Source: Russula earlei (taxonomy: Eukaryota; Basidiomycota; Agaricomycetes; Russulales; Russulaceae). From it: 64,000 nt of DNA. The stretch covers positions 50,851 through 114,850 of the forward strand of contig JAGFNK010000137.1 in the NCBI GenBank assembly GCA_025769875.1, in the 5' to 3' direction. Each line of letters opens with the position of its first letter. The stretch's first letter is position 1. The translations under genes were made by a program, and so were the position numbers. Below the pieces are notes generated by a model, which saw nothing but the letters and a program-made list of their open reading frames with translations, was not told the origin of the DNA and did not search any database. Shown here piece by piece: positions 45,582-57,405 of this stretch.

Positions 45582-47377
45582 ATGGCGACCGCCTCCTCTT
45601 GGATGCCCGCCGCAGGAAGGCACAACGTCAGCATAGGCTCGTCCCTCTCCAAGGCCCTCAAGGCTCGCAAGGGACAGCCACCGACCCAGAGAAGTAAAGT
45701 CCCTCTCCCCGACCGAGACTTTTATGCCCTTCGCTGTACGTACCGCATCCCGCACAGCAATGCCCCCCCCCCTGCACGATGCTAACCGTCCCGCAGATAA
45801 TCACAAACCCGCGTCCATAGACCCTGCGAAGCCCGGCACGCTCGAGGTGAACCCGGGCAAGGAGGTGACCACCGTTAGGGTTGAACGGCCCACGGTCAAC
45901 GTAAGTCTGTCCGCCTTGCCCGCCCCTCCTCCCTCGTTCCCCCGCACCGCCACGCACGCTGACGATCCTGACCAGAACAACGAGGTGATAGTGTTCAAAG
46001 GCGACGAGAAGCCCGCGAAGGAATGGGAGTGTGTGCTCATCTACGACGAGGAGTCGCAGACGTTCACGCTCGAGAAGCTCGACTCGCTCGTCAACCTCAA
46101 CTTTGATGTCAGGGCGCCTCCACGGACACGCCAGGCCGTCTCTCGTACGTCTCTTCACACGCTCTCCTCGCGCGCGCGCCGCACCCGCACGTGCACTCGC
46201 GTACGCCGTGCTGAATCCGGACACAGCCCTCAGTGCCTCCTCATCTTCCGCCGCACAAACGCCGCGGCGCTCGCCGGGACGGACAGCCGCCGACGAGCTC
46301 GAGGCACAGCTAGAAGACGCCGGGCTGGACCCGGATGCCGATGCGGAGGGCGAGCCCGATCCGAACTTCTCGCCTCCCCATAAGGAAGAGGAAGAGGAGG
46401 AGGAGGAAGGGGAAGGGGAAGGGGAGGGCGAACGGCGGGGAGGCGTCGCCGTCGTCCCAACACCCCCCCATCGGTCATCGTCGTCCGCGCATCAGAAAGC
46501 GGCGGGGCCGCCACCGCCGTCGTCGCAGCCTGCGCAGCCACAGACCAAAGCAGCCCGTCCCGCGCCGACGAAGAAATTCGCGCCGTCGCCGTCCGCGACC
46601 ACCGCCGCACCGCAATCCTCAAAGGCAGCTCGCGCGTCGGCGGCGGCGGCATCCGCGAATGCATCCGCACCGTCGTCGAAACCGCGGCCCAAGCCCGTCC
46701 CGCCAGCGACGCCAGCACGGCCGCCGCCATCATCCGCGAAGCGCGCCGCCCCGGAACACGGCAATGATGGCGATTTCGAGATCAAGGGCCCGATCGCGCC
46801 CATATCGGCGTCCGCGACGAGGCGGACGTCGACGACGGCCGCGCCATCTTCCGTGCAGGGTCCGTCGTTTGGCGCGAGCTCCCTGGCTTTACCGACGGCA
46901 TCGGCCGGGCCGGACCCGCTCGCGCATCAAGGGCTGTACCACAACCACGACAACCACAACGGCAACAGCAACAATCACAACGGCGCGGCGGCGAGTTCGG
47001 GTGGGATGGAATCGGACGAGGATTGGGACGAGATACTCGCACAGCCGGACCGCTCGCCGCCGCGTGCCTCGCCCGCGCATCACCATCACGGCCATCATCA
47101 CCAGCAGGAGCAGCAGCAGGAGACGCTGACGATGATGATCGACGACGAGGCGGATGACGGGCTGGACTTTTTGGCGCGCGAGTTGTTGCTCGAGGAGGAC
47201 GAGCCGGCCGGGGACGGAGACGGAGACGAGGATGAGGATTTGGAAGAGGAGCTCATCGGTCATGGATCGCGGGCGGGAGGGGGCCCCATATCGATGAATC
47301 AGTTTGCGGGCGGGGATGCTGCGATAGAGGACGACGACGACGATTATTCGAGCAGCGAGGAGAGCGAGGAGGATTAG
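45582..47377 (+). CDS. EAF-type RNA polymerase II transcription elongation factor, 525 aa
   Basis: Exons: 45582-45735, 45797-45900, 45976-46144 and 46227-47377; three introns of 61-82 bp, in phase. Residues 1 to about 140 form the EAF N-terminal domain: RHNVSIGSSLSKALKARKG, DFYALRYNHKPASIDP, KPGTLEVNPG, AKEWECVLIYDEESQTFTL, EKLDSL. In animals EAF proteins bind ELL and support Pol II elongation; fungi have an Ell1-Eaf1 pair. The rest is low-complexity: acidic Glu runs, Ala/Pro/Ser-rich stretches, a His/Asn-rich part and a very acidic end (DDDDDYSSSEESEED). Acidic Ser-rich tails are usual for the family and can activate transcription. The long exon 4 also has open alternative frames on both strands because of its GC-rich repeats; those are not genes. 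Confidence 0.88.
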
Positions 47378-47962
47378 CCCCCCGAATCACCAGTACGAAT
47401 TTTCTTGCGCCTTACCCGACCCCCATGTCCCCCATTCATCCTCGTCATTATTCGCACCATTTGTCCAGTCACACACACACACACACACACAAATCACTCC
47501 TTGCTGCACGTAGTAGTGGTTGTATGTTATACATTGATATATGTTCGTCGTAATGTGTGTTGGGGCTCTACTGCCAGTAACTTGCATTTGCCCTGGAGTG
47601 CATCCGTACAAACCACAACCATACGTATTCGTACCCAGGAAGTGGGAGAAAACAAAAGAGAACGACGCACACAGAGCGACGTCACGGCAACGAGTGGAAA
47701 TTAATGCAGATCGAGCAGAAATAAACAAAATAATGCGAAAGGTGCTGTGGAACTTGCGAAATTTACCCTACCATCATCAATCAACCATCGTCTCGAACCG
47801 TCCGTGATCAAGCCTGCATATTCGGCAGCTTTCATGCCCCCGTCGGCAAGGGCACCATCGAGATACCGTTGACGATGACGCCGCTGTTTGGCTGGGACGA
47901 GGGAGGCGACGCGTTGTTCCCCACGGCCGGAGTGGTGGCAGCCGGGGCCGAAGCGGAGGTGC
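47378..47962. other. 3' ends of two convergent genes, with a CA microsatellite
   Basis: It lies between the EAF-type gene (plus) and the Rds1-like gene (minus). It has a (CA)11 run at 47470-47491 and no supported gene. The minus strand from 47962 to about 47836 is open in a frame different from Rds1 and ends with a TGA; see findings. Confidence 0.5.
47470..47491 (+). repeat. (CA)n microsatellite
   Basis: About eleven CA units in the 3' region of the EAF-type gene. Confidence 0.9.
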
Positions 47963-49211
47963 TCAGTGGCAAGGCCGGTCGAGCTCGGCCTGGGCGAGGG
48001 AAACGGTCGTCGTGATCGCGGTGCTGTTGCTATCGGCGCGGACGAGCGAGGAGAGCGTCTCGGGCTGCGTGTCGATGAAGGCCATGAGCGGGCCCGCGAC
48101 GATCGCGTTGCTGATCCGATCCACCGCGCCGCCGTTCAGGGGCTGGTCGTCGGACGTGACCCAGACGGCGACGGGACCGTTGATGCCCGCCGGGACGATG
48201 CATTGGCCGATCGGGAGGGAGATGGAGAAGGGCATGCCGCCGGCGAGCATCTGGCAGTGGAAGTTCTGGTGTGCGATGGCGCGTCAGAAAACGGGCGGGG
48301 GGATGGCGAGGCCAAGGGGACTTACGTCGGTGCTGCCGTTGATGGCAGACGAGCTGAACTCCAACAGCGTGCCGACGGTGATGGAACCCGTGTTCGTGAC
48401 AGATAACGCAGGGTTGGCTGGGAGCGCGAAAAGAAGAAGGGTCAGGTCAGCATCGGGAAAAATACCCAGGTCATGAGGAGCGTGAGAACGCACGGGTGAC
48501 ACCGAGATCGCAGCCCGAGATGAAGGAGCCGGCAATGGCGAGAACCTCCTGGGGAAGAAGGGGGATGTCGAATGATTGAGGGATGGCAGAGCCGCCCTGG
48601 AAGATGTTCAGGATCGTTTGGTGACGGGCCTCGATAGTCACGATGCTAGCAGCGGCGGTGAGGACGCGCGGATCCTGGATGAGGTGCGCAGCACCCAGGT
48701 ACGCGCCGACGCCAACGTTCTCCACGACCCGTGCAACCGTCGCCATGGTCGAGACATCGGTCAGCACGCTTGAAAAGTCAAATTGGCAGCTCGTCAACGG
48801 GGTTTCACCAAATGCGATGAGAATTTCCTGTGCCAAGACGTCAGAAATGAAGGGGGGACAGGAGGGGTGACGGGTGCGTACTTCAATGGCGGAGACGTGG
48901 GAAGACTCGTCGGTTGAGATGACCGTTAACTCCTCAATGGCAATGTTCGCAGACGAGAAACCAGCACTGATAAAGTCAGACGCCTGGAATTTACTGAGCG
49001 CCTGACTGTAGAAGCCGGCCTCGAGCTGCTCCAAGACAAAGGCGAATTCTGATGGATCGTCAATCCCCGGAATCGGCACTGGTAATCGAAGCCGCGGCAA
49101 CTCACGAAGAACAAGGGCAGTCGAGTTGTCAGTTCCTCGGCGCATCGGTATTGCCGAGACGGCAAATGGGGCAAGGACAGCAGTAAAGAGAGGAAGGGTG
49201 GCGAATCGCAT
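47963..49211 (-). CDS. Rds1-like ferritin-fold secreted protein, 352 aa
   Basis: Exons on the minus strand: 49211-48882, 48827-48494, 48417-48326 and 48265-47963; introns 54, 76 and 60 bp, in phase. The N terminus MRFATLPLFTAVLAPFAVSA is a signal peptide. The ferritin-like domain (Ferritin_2 type) is clear: SEFAFVLEQLEAGFYSQAL with its metal-site Glu residues, STDESSHVSAIE, VARVVENVGVGAYLGAAHLI, AASIVTIEARHQTILN, then the Rds1-type C-terminal half (FDIPLLPQEVLAIAGSF, CDLGVTPNPALSVTN, FHCQMLAGGMPFSISLP). Fission yeast rds1 responds to nutrient stress; the catalytic role is not known. The gene is convergent with the EAF-type gene. Confidence 0.88.
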
Positions 49212-52026
49212 TTTTTGTTGTTGTTGATGATTAAGATCGAGTCGTTGCCGGGGTTGGTTAGATCAGCCTACTAGGTGTGCCTAAAGTTGGAAGCTAAAGA
49301 AAGACCAGGGGTGCGACCAGGCTACCCAGAAAGATACCTGGAGGAAGGGAAGAGCATCAGAGGTTGCGAGAAAGGACGGAGGGCAAAGGGAGAAGGACAC
49401 TGACTGAGAGAAAAGAAGAAAAAAAAAAAGAAAGAGGGAAGCTGGGGGTTGTGGTGGGTGGGATGGGGGGAGGTGAGATGGCTTGCCAGTTGCGCTTTCA
49501 CCGTTTTAACACAGGCAAAATCACTCGGTCACACCGGCTGCCCCTGGTTGCCATGACAATATCAATTTGACCCACATTTTTCTCTCCCTTTGTTGTCGTG
49601 AAAAAAAAAAAAAATGCATTGGCCTTCCAATCACCACTCGGAACACCTGATATTGTTCTGCGCTCACCATTGATTGTCATGTTCCGAGTCCGAGTCCAAG
49701 CACAATCGAAGCATTTATCGTATACGACTCACGGCAGCCTCTGTCACAGGTCATCATCAAATCGCCACATTGGTCTTCATGTTGCCGGCAAGCGGCAAAC
49801 GACATCCAATAGTCTTTTGTCTCATCGCACGCCAGTGTGCCATCAGACCGGGTGTGTGCCTCTTGCCGCCACTGCTGTCCTTGAGCGGCCACTTTTCCCA
49901 TCCTGTGATTATCCGATTTTCGAGTTTCTTTAGGAACCGGAATTGCCCTCGTAAATGGAAACCGGCTGCATCACGTATCATGACCCTGAACCACGCTGCA
50001 CCCAATAGCGACCTTGGATTTCGTTAGGCGCGCTATCCTGCATCACTGTTGGCCGTCAGGACCTCTCATCGTGGAGGAGCACCGCACTTCCTGTGTGTGG
50101 CTATCCATAAATGATATGTTCAACAGCGCGCGCATCCTAACTGATGCTGATGGCCAGCCAATGGGCGGCAAAAAAACGGCTCGAGCGCTCGCCGGTTCCG
50201 ACATGCCTCCGCAACGCCACCGCCCATGTCAGTGCCAAGCTCAGCTTTACCAGGATAAAAGCGGTGACTTTCAAACGTGTCGAAACTGTATCTCGGACCG
50301 TGAGGCGCATTGCTCACCGGGCCCAATTCATATGTCCCTCAATTCCATCGTCGACGTCGGCAACGCTGGGTTTTCCGACTCTCCGGAGAAATCAAGCGCG
50401 ACCGCTGTACACCGTTGGCGCGCATGAGTGTTGTCAAGGACACCTCGTAAAATAGCTCCCGCCTCTGGTGGTGTGGCCTGCGGTAGCTCTGTCTCTGTGC
50501 TTATAAATACAACAGCGCACTGGTGAGTGCCAGCCGACTATTTTGCGGCGTCCTCGGCCATTTTCGCTCCTCAACCGTCGCCATGGAGGAACAGACGCCG
50601 GACGGGACTAATTATTGGCATGTCCTTCAGTGAAGAGAGGTCGACCCGTCTTGCCTGGAAATCCCGTGCCATACAGCGTTCTCACAATCACCGCGACACA
50701 ACTGCGTTTGTGCAATTCACATCAACATGTGTTCTTGGGCCCGTCAGAATCTATTCTCCGTGCGCGCATTCCGAGCTCCACCGCAGGAATAGATAACTAT
50801 TCTGTCGAAGCATAATTCCTTCTGGCTTGAACCCATTGTTCCTACGGCCGCGGCATGCGTATCACATACCCAACGATAACGCTGCGTGATGCTTCTTCGG
50901 TGCACGGGCTAGAACATCACTCGGTCCAGCAATCTCGAGCCCCAAGTCGGAATTCATGGCTAATGCAAGATGTTTCTCACCCGCCACGACCGCAACTGCT
51001 ATTTTAAGAGCCATGGCGACATGATCACAGACGTCTAAACGGCTCCCACATCACGATGACATACTTTCTTCCCATGTGGGCGCCTGCCGATGCCTGATAT
51101 CGTTGCCGGATATCTCGGAATGTCTGTCACCCAGGCATCTGTTCCGGTACAGTATTCGACCAAAAACTAAGAGAAAGGCAACGCGGATGCGAAAATCCGT
51201 TCGGCATGGCTTTGACCCCTACGATAACTTCGACATAGAGCAAGAGTGGAGCCTTGGCAGTCAAGCATCAATACACCCGTATCCGCAAAGTGATGCCCCC
51301 TCGGCTGCAATAAACGAGGTTGCGGCACTTGGGGAAATCCTATAATTCCCTATCAAGTCCATGAAGGAGAGTTGGCGGTGAGAAAGGACTGCAGGCGGGC
51401 CACTCCCAGCGGTAAATTGTGGTCTGGGCACATGGTTCACTAGCTTCTGACCCTCCAGGATTGCACCGATGAGGTTTAAACGTCGCAAAAGAGTCGATTT
51501 CCTAGGGGCAAGTCCATACTCATACCTGCCTAACAGCGGTATTTACAGTTTCTCAGTGGCCCATTTGGTCGGTTACCTGGATTTGAAACTATAGCTTCCG
51601 CCCCGAGACACCCATACAGTTGGCATGATGGCTGGAAGATAGGTCTAATGTCCAACGGTTTTCCAAGTCCAGCCTCGGAAAGGCTTCGGTTGTCATGTCA
51701 GTGGCTCTTGGAGTGAATAGTCATGGTGCTGTTTAAAGCAACCAAGCGGGATGGGTGTCTAGACTGGTGGGTGGTACAATCTCTGCATGTACTATATCAG
51801 AAGAGGCGTACTGCATGTCTGATATCTGCTGTCCCTGTACTTGCGTTATGAGTCTTCCTGGATGTGCAAACTGCCTTTGATATAGAGTTAATCTGCCTTT
51901 GTTCGTGGCCGAACGAGCTCAAGCTTGACTCGCTGACACGTTCGGCCGGCTGTTTCCGGGCCCACCCGCGTCCTGAACGAAATGAATTCTTTCATTCGTG
52001 GCACGTCAGCTCGGCGATAGTACATT
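49212..52026. other. 2.8-kb region without a supported gene
   Basis: It contains A-rich tracts (49420-49440 and near 49600). TATAAATA at 50502-50509 is followed by a short ATG frame at 50582 (MEEQTPDGTNYWHVLQ, stopping in TGA) and another frame to 50815 (VPYSVLTITATQLRL, ILRARIPSSTAGIDNYSVEA). These could be pieces of a small gene but no splice model joins them. The rest, including 50820-52026, shows nothing on either strand. Confidence 0.4.
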
Positions 52027-52050
52027 GCTCCCTTCGGGGATGCATACGAA

Positions 52051-52081
<31 letters not shown>

Positions 52082-52146
52082 GGCCCCTGCACAAGGATGA
52101 CACGCTGTTTCAGAGTGGTAGACCTACGGGTCTCAATATTTATTTT
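52027..52146 (+). ncRNA. U6 spliceosomal snRNA
   Basis: The body matches U6 closely: a 5' stem-loop CTCCCTTCGGGGA, then AAAATTGGAACGATACAGAG, the ACAGAGA box at 52065-52071 (pairs with 5' splice sites), the AGC triad at 52077-52079 (pairs with U2), and the internal stem-loop CATGGCCCCTGCACAAGGAT followed by GACACGC. The 3' part is less usual: TTTCAGAGTGGTAGACCTACGGGTCTC can form a hairpin (AGACC/GGTCT), then TTTT at 52143-52146 as Pol III terminator. The mature 3' end may lie before the hairpin. No intron, unlike some yeasts. A B-box-like GGTTCAAGTTTC lies at 52213; no clear TATA box at -30. Confidence 0.95.
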
Positions 52147-52727
52147 GCTCTTGACCGCTTTTTCGTTTCCATTTTCTTGCATTCAATCCTTGGTGGCCCT
52201 TCACTGGCAGGAGGTTCAAGTTTCTTACTGTGACCATGCATTCGAGAATCTCAGTGCTGCGAATGTTGGCATTCTGTTGGCTCCGTGCACCATGGAACCC
52301 CTTCGTCCTGCTCAGAGGACCTCTTTCTTTTCTTAATGGCTCACTGTGATGGAATCTCCATAGGATTCTCCTCGTCGTGGCGTCGTCCAAGAGGGCGGCT
52401 TGAAACGACTGCACGGATTTGGCCCTCTCATGCGAATTACTAACTTGGTATTACTGTAATTTTGCAGACTAATCAAGATGGGCGATGATTCAGGTTCTTC
52501 CGTAAAGTTGGATATAAAGATGCATTAGACATGCGTTGTATTGCAAAAGGAAATTGGCAGAGCCTTGCGAGCATGAGCATATTGTTTTACAGCTGACGAA
52601 ACCCTCACAGGATGGGCCTCGGACAGCACCGGGTCCACCTGAAACTGAGATGTGACGGTTCCAGGAAGACAAATCTCATTCTAATACCACGCTTCAAACT
52701 CATTCGTTCAATACGTTCGAACAACAT
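52147..52727. other. no gene recognised
   Basis: Between U6 and the 3' end of the P450. It includes a possible downstream B-box for U6 (52213-52224). No supported frame. Confidence 0.45.
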
Positions 52728-54881
52728 CTACGACAACTCTAGGATGAGCTCTTTTGCCTTCGTAGATCGAGGATTGAGTCTGCACTTGAACGGTTGCGGG
52801 CGACTAGGCGTGCTCAGAACTCAGTTCCATGATTGACCGCGGAACGGTAGATAAAGTAGACACACCCGGTGAAGACGCTGGCCTTGGGACCGTAGGGAAT
52901 AGCCTCTGTGCTCTCTTCGTCAACCTTGGATATCTGAAAGACCGATAACGCCATCGCTATCCCGAGCCATACCGTGACGTCTGTGAATTGAAGTCCTATA
53001 GAGAAGGTAGCTGGTAAATGCTCTGAGCGTGAACCACGTCACAAGTAAATTACCGGGACAGATGCTTCGTGTGCAGACCATTGTTGAGCGCTCGCAATAT
53101 TAGTATTAAGACCGATACCTTACCGTCTCCCAAACCCAAAGACACATGCGCGCGGATTCCGTTCCGCGACTTTACCGTCCTTCTCAAGAAAACGCTCTGG
53201 TGAAAAGACGTCCGGATTGGAATATACGTGGGGGTCATGCGTCATTTGCCTTTCCCCTTTCTGTCAGCCCTTGTCGAAGAGATTGAGGTTATGACAGGCG
53301 CCTTACCACAAGTTTGGAACGATTATCGTGCCCTTTGGAATGTAATATCCTTTGTAGGTGTCCGCCGTTGTCGTCCTGTGGGGAAACGCTGCGGAGCAAT
53401 CATTCAGACTCGTATGTGAAGCTTGCGTTGTTCAAGGACAAACCGGTCGATACGACGGGTCTCCAGCGGTAGACTTCATTGAGGAGGGCTGAGATGTAAG
53501 GCGATTTGCCACGATCAGCAAGAGTAGGGAGACGGTCGCTGCCAACGACACGATCTATTTCTTCTTGGGCCTTTCGCTGGACCTCTGGATAATGTGTCAT
53601 CGCGAAAAAGAAGATAGAGAGCGCCCCGACAGTCTGCGAACACCTTGCATAGGCGGATCGGTCTCTCTAACAGCGACAGCACGCACAGTGTCTGCACCTC
53701 CTGTCCTCGAATAAGAAAAACGAACGGAGATAGTGCAAATGACTTGCCCGAATATAAAGAAGAGGCAGCCCATTTCAGACAGTCTTTCTCGGCCTCCGTC
53801 AAAGAGCTGTCCTTCATGTTTTTGCTCACTAGGGAGGCAGGCGCCTTCCCTCTCGCCTGAGAGTAGACAAAAGACGTTAGCACCCTGCTCAGATATTGTA
53901 AGTGTTCATGGAGACCATTTCTTGCATAGTCAAATGGAATGGTTTGTCGGCATTCTCCTGGAGCAACTGCTTCGCCTCCGAGGCCATTCTTTTGAAGCCA
54001 GCCCCGGGAAACCACGGTGGCACATATTTTACTGCGGACAGATAGATGTCAAGGTAAATCTAGTAGCATGAGAATGCCAATAGGGCATACAGAGTGGAAT
54101 GAAGTCCACAAGATGTGTTCCTGGGTTTCGGAGCTGAGTGAAATTGCGCATGGCAGATTCCGCGAGAGCGATGATAGGATCATCCTTCTCTTCTGCTTGA
54201 TAACCATATGCGATGCGGGTAATGATCGTGCCTGCCGAGCTGAGTGGGAGCACGGAATCAGCTCTCCCCGCACTCGCGGGAGTCAAGGACAGAGAGAAAT
54301 TACACACTATCGAATATGCCGCTCTAAGTTCTCAGGGTCACAAAGCGCTTCTTTCATAAGTTTTCGATTCGCGGATTCGAAAAGGCTGCTAAATTCTGCA
54401 AGGGATTCTCGCGTTCCGATCGCGTGATGCATGAACTTGCGAGATTCCTTCCACCGGGGGCCATATGTCAGGAACCCAGTCCAGTTCTTGAAGCCTGCCA
54501 GCTCGCCAGCCATCTCGAGGACCGGTCTGTCTGAGTAAATCGCACTCTTCTTGTCTAATAACTCATTGGCGACTTCGATGTCACTGAGTATGACAAGTGG
54601 CTGTCCAGCGACGTTGGCGTAGACGATGCTGCCTGAGATGATACGCGATGGTTCGGGTCGCTCAGATGGGAAAAACGTCCGATCCACGTACCATACATCC
54701 GAGCCCATTCTGTGTAGGTCTTGGCAAAGTCATCGTTGGGCATGTCGAGCAGGTTTCCGATCAAGGGCCATCCTTTAGGCCCAGGAGGTAACGGAAGAGG
54801 TGCTCTCTTCGCGAACCAGCGGAGAGCCACTAAGCTGAGGACGAGAATGAACAAGTCGATAACAGTGAACGAGATAGGCAT
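52728..54881 (-). CDS. cytochrome P450 monooxygenase, membrane-anchored, many introns
   Basis: The N terminus MPISFTVIDLFILVLSLVAL is an ER anchor, followed by the Pro hinge LPLPPGPKGWPLIGNLL. Further landmarks: SDIEVANELLDKKSAIYSDR, GFLTYGPRWKESRKFMH, oxygen-binding I-helix SLYSGGADTTVGAL (across two introns), ExxR in LLNEVYRWRP, PERF in FSPERFLEKDG, and heme loop FGFGRRICPGN with its Cys across an intron. It ends RPQPFKCRLNPRSTKAKE at a TAG (52728-52730). All key residues are present, so it is probably active. The intron before the I-helix needs a GC donor (TCGG then GCAAGT, acceptor GAGGACAG). An upstream in-frame ATG (54920) would add 13 residues. Substrate unknown; it resembles the CYP64/CYP5144-type proteins of basidiomycetes. 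Confidence 0.92.
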
Positions 54882-55445
54882 GGCTAGTCCTGTCTGGTAC
54901 GGCAAAGGAAGCTGAGACACTTATTTAGATCATCACCCAGGCGTCTTATAAATGCGAAGGGCCGGTGTCTAGCCCGGGCGTGGCAAGTGGCAACTAGGTC
55001 ACTGGCACGTTGAGCGTGCCCATTGGTCAGTATAATAAAGTAGTCGGTAAAACGAGATGTCTTCCGTTTAACAGTCGGACTCATCGGACATCGAACGTGG
55101 ATCAGGAGGCGAAATTGAGAAATGGAAGGTGACCGAGGAATGCGAGGTGGTGGTCGGGATTGTATCATGGCAAATCAGACGCGGTTGAGGGTCACTAGGA
55201 TCCCGAGTCCGGCCGTATTCGCGCTCGTGTTCGGTCGGTTAGGCACGAGGCACCCGGACACGTCGATTGAAGGGCGCCATGCCAGCGAGGCAAATCCTCT
55301 CCTTGAATCCAGCCAGGGTCCGAGAGGGAGTTGGTTTTACCGACGCGGCAGTCACACTCACCGTATCAAGCAAGCCAAGTTGCATCGAAAGCAAACCAAC
55401 ATGGCTCCTTCTCTATGAACAGCCTGACCGCGTAAGAATGATAGC
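54882..55445. other. no gene recognised; upstream of the P450
   Basis: It should contain the P450 promoter. No supported frame. Confidence 0.4.
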
Positions 55446-55458
55446 GCCTGAAAATGTA

Positions 55459-56113
55459 CAGAAAATAGGAATAAGTGCTGGGTAGCAGGAAATTTGCCAT
55501 TAGCCCTCCCCAGTGTGGGGCTCAGGAAAGCTGCTAACCTCAGGTCAGCAGTGGCCTTATATCCACTAAAACCTCATGTATTTCCATCCAGTCCTTTGGG
55601 AGATCCTGGCCTTGTCTCAGGACTTCCTCCCAGGTGGCTCTGACCAGCAACTTGGCAGTTTTGGGCTGCCAGGGGCATGTGTGGAGGAGTGTGAAAGTGC
55701 AACATGGTGCATCCCTGGGATCATTTTTGACCCACAAAATTTCAACTCCCCTCAGGGGAAAATACATTTTCTTTTTGCTCCTTTTTCCAGTATTGTTCAA
55801 TCCAGATCAAATTAAAAAATGTCTGAAAAGCAAGAACATTCCCTTGATCCCATATCAGCTCCATGACCCTGTATCCAAGAAAAATGCAAATGTGTGACTC
55901 AATTGCACACATGCACCAAAACCAGAACAAGCACATCAGTCACACAGACAGGCAATGCATTATTTCTGTCAAATTCCAAAGTTCTTTCACTACACATTTT
56001 TCATTCCTATACTTACCTCCATTCCCAACTCCAAAAGCTCCTAAAAACCATTTACTCCTATTTTATTCCTTCAGTAACATACTTGTAAAAAACATATAAA
56101 GTAGCTTCTTATT
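55459..56113 (-). mobile_element. 655-bp insertion with 13-bp TSD, probably a retroposed fragment
   Basis: GCCTGAAAATGTA occurs at 55446-55458 and again at 56114-56126, flanking a segment of different, AT-richer composition. A variable-length duplication of 13 bp is typical of LINE-type retrotransposition. A minus-strand frame (55540-55800: VEILWVKNDPRDAPCC, LHTCPWQPKTAKLL, VLRQGQDLPKDWMEI) looks coding but I do not recognise the family. No clear poly(A) was seen at either end, so the class is inferred. Confidence 0.55.
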
Positions 56114-56169
56114 GCCTGAAAATGTATCAGTGGTCTTCTCTGTTCTCAAGAACCTCTTGCATGCACTTC

Positions 56170-57311
56170 TGTAAGGTGACTAACCCCGCTAGCCGCGAAG
56201 TCACAACAGAATCCCTGTGCCGTGAAAACATACTTCCACGCCTCGCACCTCCCTCATCCACATGCCCCGGTCTCTCTTCCTTTTTTCTCTTTCTCTTTCA
56301 ACAACTCTGATTCCACAAAAGCCCAAGTAGTGCCGACAATACCCCGAACGACATCTCCACCGTCGCTCCACGCCAATCAGCGCCCGCACTACGCCCTGCC
56401 TTTCACCCACTCCTATCGGTTTTCTTTCATCCTCTCCGCATGCCTTACATCGCCACTCCGTCCTTCTCATTTCTCCTTATCTCTTTTGCCTCACTGCCTC
56501 ACCTCCTCCTCTATGTTCTCCCATCTCCTTTCATCGACATCTCGACCCCGTCTCAACAAATCTTGAACCTCTTTCATCCCGCGCACACGCCCTAGGCTGC
56601 CTGATACCGTCATGTCCCCCCGCATCTCCTCGACCGCCCCTCACAAGTCTCGACTGCCTTTCACCAAGCGTCACGCCAAATGCGATCGTACTTCGCTTCG
56701 CACCCTTGCTGCCACGTCTTAGCCTCACGGAAATTCCTCAGGAGTTTTAGTTCGATTTTGAGCATCAGGTACTGTACTCATGGCTTCGTTTCCTTTTACT
56801 CAGTTACTACACTACCCCCCTCATTCCTTTCTTACTTCGATTGGCCTTTGACTCGACTCCATATGCGTTCTCCTTTAGTGTTCTCCCCGGTCTCATGCTC
56901 CCTGTTTTGAGGTCCCCTTCTCCCCTTGACACGAATTCGTTTAAAATAGCATAGATTGTCACCCATATTCGACAGGAAAAATTGGATCCCTCTGACCTCC
57001 TTCATTCTGTTTTGATCCGTCTCAAGCACAAAAGAGAAAAGCTTGCCAGCAAACGATGTCGCTACATCTCTTCTCCCCTCTATTGATCTCTATTGTCGAG
57101 TTATCCCGTCGCTTTTCAGCTGTCCTCTAAAGTCTTGCAGATCTTCGTCTTCACCCTTCCCTACTCTTGTTCGACTCTACCGCTCGCCTCTCCCCCTTTG
57201 CCTTTGGTCCATCCCTCCCTCCTCTTTTCCTTGCTCTCGGGCGGAAGACATTCGCTCCGGACTACCGTCCTGCCCCACGAACTCAGCGTGCCCCTGGTTT
57301 GGCTCGCTACA
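56170..57311 (+). repeat. 5' LTR of the second gypsy element (about 1.14 kb)
   Basis: It starts TGTAAGGTGAC, repeated at 63842. The right end is placed at CTCGCTACA because TGGCTGCCCCAGTGAGG, a plausible primer-binding site, follows at once; this end is inferred. T/C-rich throughout. Confidence 0.7.
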
Positions 57312-57405
57312 ACTGGCTGCCCCAGTGAGGCAGGATCCGAGCTAATCTGAGCCCCGTCTTTCAACTCTCCCCCTCTAACCTAGGTTGCTTCGGGCAACCT
57401 GGCTT

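Noticed and set aside
46335..47129. 264-codon Arg-rich ORF in another frame of the EAF-type gene
   Set aside because: Alternative frame of a GC-rich, repetitive exon; basic composition is a frame artefact.
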